Of a stretch of DNA of 5,173 bases, positions 1 through 5,173 are shown piece after piece. This DNA is from Thiotrichales bacterium. GTDB taxonomy: Bacteria; Pseudomonadota; Gammaproteobacteria; J044. The notes beneath the pieces are model-generated. The model was not told the origin of the DNA. It was given only the letters and a program-made list of their open reading frames with translations, and ran no database searches. The stretch's first letter is position 1. The number at the start of each line of letters is the position of its first letter. The stretch covers positions 1-5,173 of the forward strand of contig JANTGN010000184.1 of the NCBI GenBank assembly GCA_024762895.1. The letters are read 5' to 3'. Position numbers and translations under genes: made by a program.

Positions 1-949
1 GAATAATATCGCCTACCTGTAGACCACCCTTTTGCGCAGGGCTGTCTTTCATCACCTGGGCTACGAGCGCTCCTTCCGGCTGCCTCATCCCAAATGACTC
101 AGCCAGTTCACGGGTAACCTCCTGGATATAGACACCCAGCCAGCCACGAGAAACATGGCCTGTTTTCTTGAGCTGTTGAATGATGTCCAGTGCCACATTG
201 ATAGGAATGGCAAAAGAAAGCCCCATGAAACCACCGGTCTGGCTATAAATCTGGGAATTAATCCCTATGACTTCGCCATCAAGATTGAATAGCGGACCAC
301 CCGAATTACCCGGGTTAATGGCAACATCAGTCTGAATGAAGGGGACATAATTTTCATTGGGTAAGCTACGCCCCTTGGCGCTCACAATTCCGGCCGTAGC
401 CGAATAATCAAACCCAAAGGGAGAGCCAATGGCCAACACCCATTCCCCCACCTTGAGTTTTTTTGAATCCCCCATCTTCAGGATAGGCAGATTATCGGCC
501 TCAATTTTTAACAATGCCAGGTCACTCATGGCATCAATACCCACCAACTCGGCCTTGAACTCCCTGCGATCACTGAGTCTGACGATGATTTCATCGGCAG
601 ATTTAACCACGTGGTAATTCGTTACTACGTAACCATCTCGAGAAAAGATAAAACCCGACCCCAGGGAGGTTGTATCGAATTCATCCAGAAAATCCTGCCC
701 TTCACCAAAAAAGCGTTTGAGCAGGTCTCCAAGGGGGCCCGCATCCTCCGGGATTTCAGGCATTTCAAATCCGGGGCCCACATGCTCTGCAAGCGAGGTC
801 TTTTGGGTGGTACTGATATTGACCACCGCCGGCGCTGACTGCTCTACCAGTTCAGTAAAATCGGGCAGACCATTGTCACGCGCATTAACGGATGCGACAA
901 ATAAACAAAGCACAAGTAAAAACAACGGCTTGAAGGATGAAGACTTCAT
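1..949 (-). CDS. mucD: MucD-type periplasmic serine endoprotease (HtrA/DegP family), 3' part missing
   Basis: This is a periplasmic HtrA serine protease that degrades misfolded envelope proteins and in Pseudomonas restrains the AlgU pathway. Reading left from ATG at 949, 316 codons stay open to the window edge. Family members are usually about 470 residues, so most of the first PDZ domain and the second PDZ are outside. Residues 1-23 form a signal peptide with a leucine-rich core and probable cleavage after V-N-A. The trypsin-like domain spans about 30-260 and has the complete triad: His113 in TNYHVV, Asp143 in SDLALLKI, Ser216 in GNSGGPL. PDZ1 starts near 265 (SRGWLGVYIQEV). The sequence resembles Pseudomonas MucD (LPDFTELVEQSAPAVVNIS, IGSPFGFD) more than E. 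coli DegS, which is membrane anchored with a single PDZ. A GGA 7 nt upstream supports the start. It follows rseC by 64 nt, so co-transcription is likely. The family call is firm; the MucD name rests on similarity plus position. Confidence 0.93.
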   Translation of the reverse strand, partial: MKSSSFKPLFLLVLCLFVASVNARDNGLPDFTELVEQSAPAVVNISTTQKTSLAEHVGPGFEMPEIPEDAGPLGDLLKRFFGEGQDFLDEFDTTSLGSGFIFSRDGYVVTNYHVVKSADEIIVRLSDRREFKAELVGIDAMSDLALLKIEADNLPILKMGDSKKLKVGEWVLAIGSPFGFDYSATAGIVSAKGRSLPNENYVPFIQTDVAINPGNSGGPLFNLDGEVIGINSQIYSQTGGFMGLSFAIPINVALDIIQQLKKTGHVSRGWLGVYIQEVTRELAESFGMRQPEGALVAQVMKDSPAQKGGLQVGDII

Positions 950-972
950 AATTCTATCCACTTGAGAGATTA

Positions 973-1004
973 CCCGAATATCGAGCGATTATGACAATTT
1001 CGGG
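973..1004 (-). other. Possible imperfect hairpin between rseC and mucD
   Basis: The 64-bp gap between rseC and mucD contains the inverted repeat CCCGAA (973-978) / TTCGGG (999-1004). The 20-nt loop holds a second small repeat, ATCG (980-983) / CGAT (986-989). The outer stem is only 6 bp and no U-run follows it in the minus-strand transcript, so it does not look like a factor-independent terminator. It could slow RNA decay or mark a processing site between the regulatory genes and the protease gene, or it could be chance. No convincing promoter for mucD was found in the gap. Confidence 0.2.
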
Positions 1005-1013
1005 GTAAAAAGG

Positions 1014-1463
1014 CTATCTTGAGCCTGACTGTATGCGCATGATTTTGGGGTAAAGTTGCCTTCGCATCCTGTTAGACAGCCCCCTGGTGATGCCCAGACC
1101 CAAGACCAAGCCCATACCCAAACCCAGGGAGGCCATTGCATCCGCACCCCAACCAGGGATTGTGACCCAGTTGGATAAGAAGATGGCGCCCATGATCATG
1201 AACAGCAATGGGAGTAAATACATCAGGAGTGAACCAGAAACCAGGGCCTTTTCCTCCAGGCCCATAACGACCCTGTCACCAGGCTTGGCATGCAGCGGAT
1301 TATGTGCGTAATGCTGCTGTTGTCGTTGACCAAAAAATCGCGCCAACGATGCGGTTCCACATCCCTGGTTCGCAGAACAACTAGAGCATCCACCACTGGT
1401 AATGGGTTTAACAATAGCCCACTCCCCTTTAAGGCCAACGACGACGCCGTTTTCCTCAATCAT
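1014..1463 (-). CDS. rseC: RseC/MucC-family inner-membrane modulator of sigma-E activity
   Basis: RseC/MucC proteins are small inner-membrane proteins encoded with rpoE. They have a mild positive effect on sigma-E in E. coli, and related RseC-like domains occur in redox-linked proteins. The 149-residue product is close to the usual 150-160. The N-terminal soluble part carries the family cysteine cluster CSSCSANQGCGT (Cys26, Cys29, Cys35), a candidate metal or redox site. Two membrane segments follow at about 75-97 (SGSLLMYLLPLLFMIMGAIF) and 107-127 (glycine-rich, LGLGMGLVLGLG). A basic tail (SNRMRRQLYPK) comes next and is probably cytoplasmic. The start ATG overlaps the rseB stop as ATGA, which together with the lack of a clear Shine-Dalgarno suggests translational coupling to rseB. 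The exact biochemical role of the family is poorly defined. The family assignment is secure from the cysteine motif, topology and position. Confidence 0.93.
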   Translation of the reverse strand: MIEENGVVVGLKGEWAIVKPITSGGCSSCSANQGCGTASLARFFGQRQQQHYAHNPLHAKPGDRVVMGLEEKALVSGSLLMYLLPLLFMIMGAIFLSNWVTIPGWGADAMASLGLGMGLVLGLGITRGLSNRMRRQLYPKIMRIQSGSR

Positions 1464-2443
1464 TGGACCGGTATTACGACAGCACTGAGGATTGCCTTGA
1501 GTGTCTTGGTGGGGACCTCTCCAACCACCGTCATCACCGAGCCATTGGCCGTACGAACCATTGCATGGATCGCGCCGGATCGAATAATGCCCTGGTAGGG
1601 TTCACTAAGATGATCTTCTGCGGCTATGAACAACGACGTTCTTGCCAGCCCATCGCTAAGAATAACCTGGTAAAACTCGCCATCATCGGCGGAGGGGGGC
1701 TGATAATAGACAGACTTAACATTAAAACCATCTGGCAAGCCATTGAATTTAAATGGGCTTTCTTCTTTGTATAGCTTGGGTTTGGATGCCTCTGAAACCG
1801 TATAACCCTGGATTTTATCCTGAACCTTGAATACCTGCTGATCAATGAATTCAGGAAAGGCAATATTCGTGAACATTACCTGTTCCATCACGCTGCCATC
1901 GTGACCGAGGGTGGCAATACGCAAAGGGATGCCACTCTCGAGCTCAATACAGTATTCATAGCCAAATCGAAGGTCATCCTGGGGTTCTATGCGAACCTGC
2001 TGGCAGTCGATACCCGCAATTCTGCGTTTGTCGCCCATCTGATACCGATAGTAAGCCTTCAGGGCAGAATGCTCGACGGGGACCGGGAGGATAAATTCCT
2101 CATCATCCTTAATGGGCTCGCGAAATACGGTGCGGTTTTCCGGGGTAATACAGGTCAGGAAGGTGGTATCCCTGAACACTTCTCGAGCGTCACCAGACAT
2201 GGCCCTGACATAACTGCGACCTCTGACCTTACCCCCTTCATGAATCACATGCATGGTCTCAACATCTTTACCATTCATGTAAACGAAGGTGCCTTCAAAA
2301 TTTTTCTGCTGGAGTGATTGACGCATCTGCTCCAGCAATGACCTGACCTCCCCCTCATCGGCAAGAACTGCAGGGGCAAGCATCAACAATAGAATCAGAA
2401 CACCAGGGCGCACTACGAATATCCTATTCTTTGGTTTGTTCAT
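1460..2443 (-). CDS. rseB: RseB/MucB periplasmic negative regulator of sigma-E
   Basis: RseB/MucB binds the periplasmic part of RseA/MucA and blocks its site-1 cleavage until envelope stress (LPS intermediates, lipoproteins) displaces it. The product has 327 residues, matching the usual 315-330. Residues 1-28 form a signal peptide (core VLILLLMLAPAVLA, cleavage before DEG). The N-terminal LolA-like lipid-binding domain (about 30-215) shows the family features GTFVY and VMEQVMFTNI. The smaller C-terminal RseA-contacting domain (about 230-322) includes ILSDGLARTSLFI and VMTVVGEVP. With the ATG at 2443, the gene overlaps the end of rseA by 20 nt but has no clear ribosome site. A GTG at codon 11 (2413-2411) has an AGGA 8 nt upstream and would still leave a complete signal peptide, so the true start may be there. 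The mature protein has three cysteines (98, 147, 165). The rseC start overlaps its stop codon. Confidence 0.94.
   Translation of the reverse strand: MNKPKNRIFVVRPGVLILLLMLAPAVLADEGEVRSLLEQMRQSLQQKNFEGTFVYMNGKDVETMHVIHEGGKVRGRSYVRAMSGDAREVFRDTTFLTCITPENRTVFREPIKDDEEFILPVPVEHSALKAYYRYQMGDKRRIAGIDCQQVRIEPQDDLRFGYEYCIELESGIPLRIATLGHDGSVMEQVMFTNIAFPEFIDQQVFKVQDKIQGYTVSEASKPKLYKEESPFKFNGLPDGFNVKSVYYQPPSADDGEFYQVILSDGLARTSLFIAAEDHLSEPYQGIIRSGAIHAMVRTANGSVMTVVGEVPTKTLKAILSAVVIPVQ
2414..2425 (-). promoter_or_regulatory. Ribosome binding site favouring a GTG start for rseB
   Basis: AGGA at 2425-2422, overlapping the rseA stop codon (TAG, 2426-2424), lies 8 nt before an in-frame GTG at 2413-2411. The upstream ATG at 2443 has no comparable purine-rich site. 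If used, this start shortens RseB by ten residues, removes the 20-nt overlap with rseA and leaves a compact signal peptide beginning MRPGVLILLL. Confidence 0.45.
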
Positions 2444-2996
2444 AGCCGACTATTCGAGCGTAGGGCAGAACTCCTGGGTGTGTCGCAAATTCTGAATGAT
2501 TGACCAGATAGCGATTAATACGCTGCTGAACTTCATTTGAGCTCACACCTTCCTTAACGATTTCAGGGGCGGGTGAGCTGGCCAGCCTGAAATTGGCATT
2601 ATTAGGAGCCACTGGAGTCGGTGTTGAAGCTGCCATAGGGGTGAGACCTGTCGGCGCCTCCTCATAACCCACAATAGACTGGAGACTCAGAACGGAGACC
2701 ACCGCCACCATAGCAGCCATGGCAAATCCGGCAGTAGGCTTAAGCCAGACAGGAGCTGATGCCCTCTTCTTTAATTCCGGCTCCTGATCGATTTGGGCGC
2801 GTACCGATGCGGCAAATCCCAGAGAAATTCTCCCGGGCAATTCGCCTCTCATGGCATCACCAATCAGATGGGCTCTTGACCATTGGGATCTGTCATCGTC
2901 ATTCACCAGGAGTTCGTCGATAAGACGGCGACGTTCAAAATCCGTAACTTCGCCATCGATCAGTGCTGACAGGCGTTCTTGTTTATTGGCAGTCAT
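2424..2996 (-). CDS. rseA: RseA/MucA anti-sigma-E factor, single-pass inner-membrane protein
   Basis: RseA/MucA sequesters sigma-E at the inner membrane. Stress triggers DegS/AlgW then RseP/MucP cleavage and frees the sigma factor. The 190-residue product is nearer in length to Pseudomonas MucA than to the longer E. coli RseA. The N-terminal anti-sigma domain (about 5-75) shows the family pattern LSALIDGEVTDFE and SRAHLIGDAMRGE. One membrane helix, rich in small residues, spans about 88-110 (TAGFAMAAMVAVVSVLSLQS), as expected for a site-2 protease substrate. The periplasmic part starts with a Pro/Thr/Ala-rich linker (114-145). It ends in a conserved block (VQQRINRYLVNHSEF, then LPYARIVGYE) in the region MucB/RseB is known to contact. 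A Val151-Ser152 bond resembles the Val-Ser bond cut in E. coli RseA, but that assignment is only a guess. It starts 26 nt after rpoE with a weak GAGTG ribosome site. Confidence 0.93.
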   Translation of the reverse strand: MTANKQERLSALIDGEVTDFERRRLIDELLVNDDDRSQWSRAHLIGDAMRGELPGRISLGFAASVRAQIDQEPELKKRASAPVWLKPTAGFAMAAMVAVVSVLSLQSIVGYEEAPTGLTPMAASTPTPVAPNNANFRLASSPAPEIVKEGVSSNEVQQRINRYLVNHSEFATHPGVLPYARIVGYEQTKE

Positions 2997-3022
2997 TTAA
3001 TCACTCGCATACTTACTTCATG

Positions 3023-3598
3023 TTAATCAATCAGGGGCTTCAAACGTTTATCGATGGCCTCCCTGGCTCGAAAAATGCGCGATCTTACTGTTCCAATCGG
3101 GCAATCCATGGATTCAGCTATCTCCTCGTAACTCATCCCTTCCAGCTCTCTAAGCGTAATAGCAATCTTCAGGTCGTCAGGAAGGCCTTCGATCGCCCTG
3201 GTCACTGCCTCCTGAATCTCTTCACGCATCATCTCTTTCTCAGGCGTGGCGTATTCCTTGAGGGCTGAGTCTCCTTCAAATTGCTCAGCATCCTGAGCAT
3301 CTACGGCAAAATCAGGTGTCTTTCGACCCTGCGATGCCAGATAATTCTTAGCCGTGTTGATAGCAATTCGATACATCCAGGTATAAAAGGCGCTCTCTCC
3401 ACGAAAATTCTGCAGTCCACGATAGGCCTTGATAAAGGCTTCCTGAGAGACATCCATGGCTGCATGATGATCCGAAACATATCGTGACACGAGATTGATG
3501 ATCCTCTGTTGATATTTCAGTACCAGTAGATCAAAGGCCGACTTATCACCTGCCTGTACACGCTTGACCAGTTCGGCATCCGTCACCTCGGAACCCAT
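3023..3598 (-). CDS. rpoE: Extracytoplasmic stress sigma factor RpoE/AlgU (sigma-E)
   Basis: This ECF sigma factor directs RNA polymerase to envelope-stress promoters. The 191-residue length equals that of E. coli RpoE. Region 2 (about 25-93) includes DVSQEAFIKAYRGL, the -10 recognition and core-binding helices, and FRGESAFYTWMYRIAINTAKN, both nearly invariant in RpoE/AlgU. An acidic linker (95-125) leads to region 4 (about 127-183) with ITLRELEGMSYEEIAESMDC and the helix-turn-helix PIGTVRSRIFRAREAID that reads the -35 GAACTT. The ATG at 3598 is supported by alignment with E. coli RpoE (MSEQLTDQVLVERVQ) and by GGAG (3610-3607) 8 nt upstream. It heads the operon with its own anti-sigma genes. 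A sigma-E-type promoter lies about 45 nt upstream, implying autoregulation. The start overlaps the stop of an upstream open frame as TAATG. Confidence 0.97.
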   Translation of the reverse strand: MGSEVTDAELVKRVQAGDKSAFDLLVLKYQQRIINLVSRYVSDHHAAMDVSQEAFIKAYRGLQNFRGESAFYTWMYRIAINTAKNYLASQGRKTPDFAVDAQDAEQFEGDSALKEYATPEKEMMREEIQEAVTRAIEGLPDDLKIAITLRELEGMSYEEIAESMDCPIGTVRSRIFRAREAIDKRLKPLID

Positions 3599-3765
3599 TA
3601 GACGTACTCCATAACGAGAAATGGGTGCCTACCTGGCATAAGAGACTGCTTTTTAGGGTAAAAGTTCACAAGAAAAAGAGGAATTCCGGGTTTATTCATT
3701 TTGTCCGGTGCATAATACTCAAGATTGGGCCAGAATGACAAAAAACCAGGTCTAAAATCTATCAC
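3598..3765 (-). CDS. Candidate leader ORF coupled to rpoE (rseD-like), hypothetical
   Basis: An uninterrupted frame runs into the rpoE start, its TAA stop (3600-3598) sharing one base with the rpoE ATG as TAATG. The longest form starts at a GTG (3765-3763, just after an in-frame stop) and has 55 codons. Other starts are ATG at 3699 (33 codons), ATG at 3639 (13) and ATG at 3612 (4). None has a good Shine-Dalgarno. The predicted peptide is rich in Pro and aromatic residues (for example FLSFWPNLEYY) and matches no family I recognise. In E. coli a 51-codon leader ORF, rseD, is translationally coupled to rpoE, so the position and overlap suggest a similar device. Against this, the frame is short, overlaps the nadB/rpoE promoter zone, and could be open by chance. 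Confidence 0.33.
   Translation of the reverse strand: MIDFRPGFLSFWPNLEYYAPDKMNKPGIPLFLVNFYPKKQSLMPGRHPFLVMEYV
3599..3610 (-). promoter_or_regulatory. Ribosome binding site of rpoE
   Basis: GGAG at 3610-3607 lies 8 nt before the rpoE ATG and is the best Shine-Dalgarno match in the leader. The G run overlaps the ATG of a four-codon in-frame mini-ORF (ATG at 3612) that ends in the TAATG overlap. Ribosomes on the leader frame would therefore terminate directly over the rpoE start site. Confidence 0.6.
3641..3667 (-). promoter_or_regulatory. Sigma-E (RpoE/AlgU) dependent promoter of the rpoE operon
   Basis: The -35 element is GAACTT (3667-3662) and the -10 element is TCTCT (3645-3641, preceded by G to give GTCT), separated by 16 nt. 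This fits the RpoE/AlgU consensus (GAACTT, 16-17 nt, TCTGA or GTCTAA): the -35 is perfect and followed by the usual T-rich bases, while the last two bases of the -10 are off consensus. Transcription would begin around 3634, giving a leader of roughly 35 nt for rpoE. This is the expected autoregulatory promoter. It is the only well-spaced GAACTT-type promoter seen in the window. Confidence 0.8.
3712..3741 (-). promoter_or_regulatory. Possible housekeeping (sigma-70) promoter of the rpoE operon
   Basis: TTGTCA (3741-3736) and TATTAT (3717-3712) each match the sigma-70 hexamers at five of six positions, with an 18-nt spacer. Transcription from here would start near 3705 and provide basal rpoE operon expression, as known for other rpoE/algU operons that combine vegetative and sigma-E promoters. 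The predicted start is only about 6 nt before the ATG at 3699 of the candidate leader ORF. This is a motif match only. Confidence 0.45.
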
Positions 3766-3788
3766 TTAACTAACAGTTTCAGACTTCT

Positions 3789-5173
3789 ATGGCCATACAC
3801 ACCCATGATGTACTCGTAATTGGTAGCGGCGCAGCCGGGCTCGGTCTTTGCCTACATCTGTCCCCCGGGGCCAGTGTAGCCGTCCTCAGCAAGGGCCCCC
3901 TTTACGCCGGGAGCACTTACTATGCCCAGGGCGGCATCTCTGCCGTACTCGACGAAGACCATGACTCAACCGAATCCCATATCCAGGATACCCTGGATGC
4001 CGGGGTGGGACTCTGTGATGAACAGGCCGTGCGTTTTACCGTGGAACATGGTCGGGAGGCGGTTGACTGGCTAATCCAGCTCGGCGTGTCTTTCACGCGT
4101 CGCGAGGGAGCCGATGGAAAACTCCATCTCACTCGTGAGGGGGGACATAGCCATCGGCGGGTGGTGCACTCCGCGGACGCCACTGGCAGGGCCATTGAAT
4201 CCAAACTGATTGAGGCTGCCTGCGCCCACGATAACATTGACCTGTTCGATCATCATCTCGCAGTTGACCTGATCTCCAGCCGCAAGCTGGGCCATGAAGG
4301 CCCCAACCAGTGCCTTGGCGCCTACGTTTTGGACCTTGAGACAGGCAAGGTTGAGGTATTTCGCGCCCGATTCATCATCCTCGCTACCGGGGGCGCGGGC
4401 AAGGCCTACCTCTATACCAGTAATCCCGACGGTACCACGGGGGATGGCATTGCAATGGGCTGGCGCGCGGGATGCCGCGTTGCCAATATGGAATTTATGC
4501 AGTTCCACCCCACCTGCCTCTATCACCCTAAGGCCAAAAGCTTTCTCATTTCGGAGGCGGTGCGCGGTGAAGGAGGAAAACTACTCCTCTCTGATGGCAC
4601 GCGTTTTATGCACAAATTCGATAGCCGCGGCGATCTGGCACCTCGGGATATAGTCGCACGTGCGATCGACCATGAGATGAAACGGCTGGGTGAAGATTGC
4701 GTGTACCTGGATATTAGTCATCAGCCGGTCGAATTCCTGGAAAACCACTTTCCGACTATCTATGCCCGCTGCCTGAAGCTGGGCATTGATATTGCCAGAG
4801 ACCCCATACCGGTAGTCCCCGCGGCCCATTACACCTGTGGCGGCGTCATGACTGATCTCAGGGCCAGGACGGATGTTCACGGCCTCTATGCGATTGGTGA
4901 GGCAGCGCATACAGGCCTGCATGGTGCCAATCGTATGGCAAGCAACTCACTCCTGGAATGCCTGGTCTTTGCCAAAGCGGCCGCTGAGGACATCACCAGC
5001 CGCCTGACAGAGCCTGGACATGAATGGACTATTCCGCCATGGGATGAACAACGAGTAACCGACTCGGATGAAGAGGTGGTCGTTTCTCACAACTGGGAAG
5101 AACTGCGCCGTTTTATGTGGGACTATGTGGGCATCGTCCGAACCGACAAACGTCTGCAACGTGCCCAGAACCG
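3789..5173 (+). CDS. nadB: L-aspartate oxidase NadB, 3' end missing
   Basis: NadB is the FAD-dependent enzyme that oxidises L-aspartate to iminoaspartate, which quinolinate synthase NadA uses in de novo NAD synthesis; it acts in the cytoplasm. The frame is open for 461 codons to the window edge. The family is about 535 residues, so the C-terminal helical region is mostly outside. The N-terminal Rossmann motif is GSGAAGL (12-18), followed by the FAD-contacting STYYAQGGISAV. Active-site residues matching E. coli NadB by a constant offset of four are Glu117 (HLTREGGHSHRR), His240 (QFHPT), Arg286 (APRDIVARAIDHEMKRLG), His347 (PAAHYTCGG) and Arg382 (GANRMASNS). The same motifs separate it from fumarate reductase and succinate dehydrogenase flavoproteins. 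The ATG at 3789 gives an N-terminus of normal length, but there is no clear Shine-Dalgarno (upstream TTTCAGACTTCT). It is transcribed divergently from rpoE. The promoter is unresolved: TAAAAT (3753-3758) is the best -10 but lacks a spaced -35. Confidence 0.97.
   Translation, partial: MAIHTHDVLVIGSGAAGLGLCLHLSPGASVAVLSKGPLYAGSTYYAQGGISAVLDEDHDSTESHIQDTLDAGVGLCDEQAVRFTVEHGREAVDWLIQLGVSFTRREGADGKLHLTREGGHSHRRVVHSADATGRAIESKLIEAACAHDNIDLFDHHLAVDLISSRKLGHEGPNQCLGAYVLDLETGKVEVFRARFIILATGGAGKAYLYTSNPDGTTGDGIAMGWRAGCRVANMEFMQFHPTCLYHPKAKSFLISEAVRGEGGKLLLSDGTRFMHKFDSRGDLAPRDIVARAIDHEMKRLGEDCVYLDISHQPVEFLENHFPTIYARCLKLGIDIARDPIPVVPAAHYTCGGVMTDLRARTDVHGLYAIGEAAHTGLHGANRMASNSLLECLVFAKAAAEDITSRLTEPGHEWTIPPWDEQRVTDSDEEVVVSHNWEELRRFMWDYVGIVRTDKRLQRAQN

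Noticed and set aside
890..949. Lipoprotein signal at the MucD N-terminus (Cys15)
   Set aside because: The residues before Cys15 are Leu-Val-Leu, with Leu instead of Gly/Ala/Ser at -1. The hydrophobic core continues past the cysteine to a normal V-N-A cleavage site.
1901..2317. 138-codon open frame on the plus strand opposite rseB
   Set aside because: It is fully antisense to rseB, which has a signal peptide and family motifs, and its translation lacks recognisable features.
2528..2554. GAACTT on the plus strand, a sigma-E -35 look-alike within rseA
   Set aside because: It is antisense to rseA, and at 16-17 nt spacing the downstream bases (TTCCT or TCCTT) do not match TCTGA. No plus-strand gene follows.
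3711..3758. CATAAT (3711-3716) or TAAAAT (3753-3758) as a nadB -10 element
   Set aside because: Neither has a recognisable -35 hexamer at 16-18 nt spacing, so the nadB promoter was left unassigned rather than called.
4071..4526. 151-codon open frame on the minus strand inside nadB
   Set aside because: It lies wholly antisense to a strongly conserved nadB with all catalytic residues intact, and its translation shows no recognisable domain. It is a shadow of nadB codon structure.

Overview
The window is a well-conserved envelope-stress locus of a gammaproteobacterium. It holds two divergent transcription units: nadB on the plus strand, running off the right edge, and rpoE/algU - rseA/mucA - rseB/mucB - rseC/mucC - mucD on the minus strand, running off the left edge. 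The nadB | rpoE-rseA-rseB-rseC divergence is typical of gammaproteobacteria. A MucD-type protease directly after rseC is the Pseudomonas-like version, whereas E. coli has lepA there. Base composition looks close to 50% GC and codon use is even across the window, with no sign of recent transfer. Genus cannot be named from this sequence alone.

Layout from right to left on the minus strand: a 190-bp divergent control region (3599-3788), rpoE (3023-3598), rseA (2424-2996), rseB (1460-2443), rseC (1014-1463), a 64-bp gap, then the 5' two thirds of mucD (1-949). The genes are tightly packed: 26 nt between rpoE and rseA, a 20-nt rseA/rseB overlap if rseB uses its first ATG, and an ATGA overlap of rseB and rseC. 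No terminator is visible, so they are read as one operon. NadB (3789 to the right edge) begins NAD synthesis and has no direct functional link to the stress operon. The pairing is simply a conserved neighbourhood.

As a circuit, RpoE is the extracytoplasmic sigma factor, RseA holds it at the inner membrane, and RseB guards the periplasmic part of RseA against proteolysis. RseC is a membrane modulator and MucD is a periplasmic HtrA protease that removes misfolded proteins. A clear sigma-E-type promoter (GAACTT-N16-TCTCT) upstream of rpoE implies positive autoregulation.

No wholly new system is evident. The least ordinary signal is an uncalled open frame in the rpoE leader (3598-3765, up to 55 codons). 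Its stop codon overlaps the rpoE start as TAATG, recalling the translationally coupled rseD leader ORF of E. coli. The sigma-E promoter lies inside that frame, so only transcripts from an upstream promoter could carry it. No RNA genes, insertion sequences, CRISPR arrays or long repeats were seen, and no gene-free stretch exceeds 190 bp.
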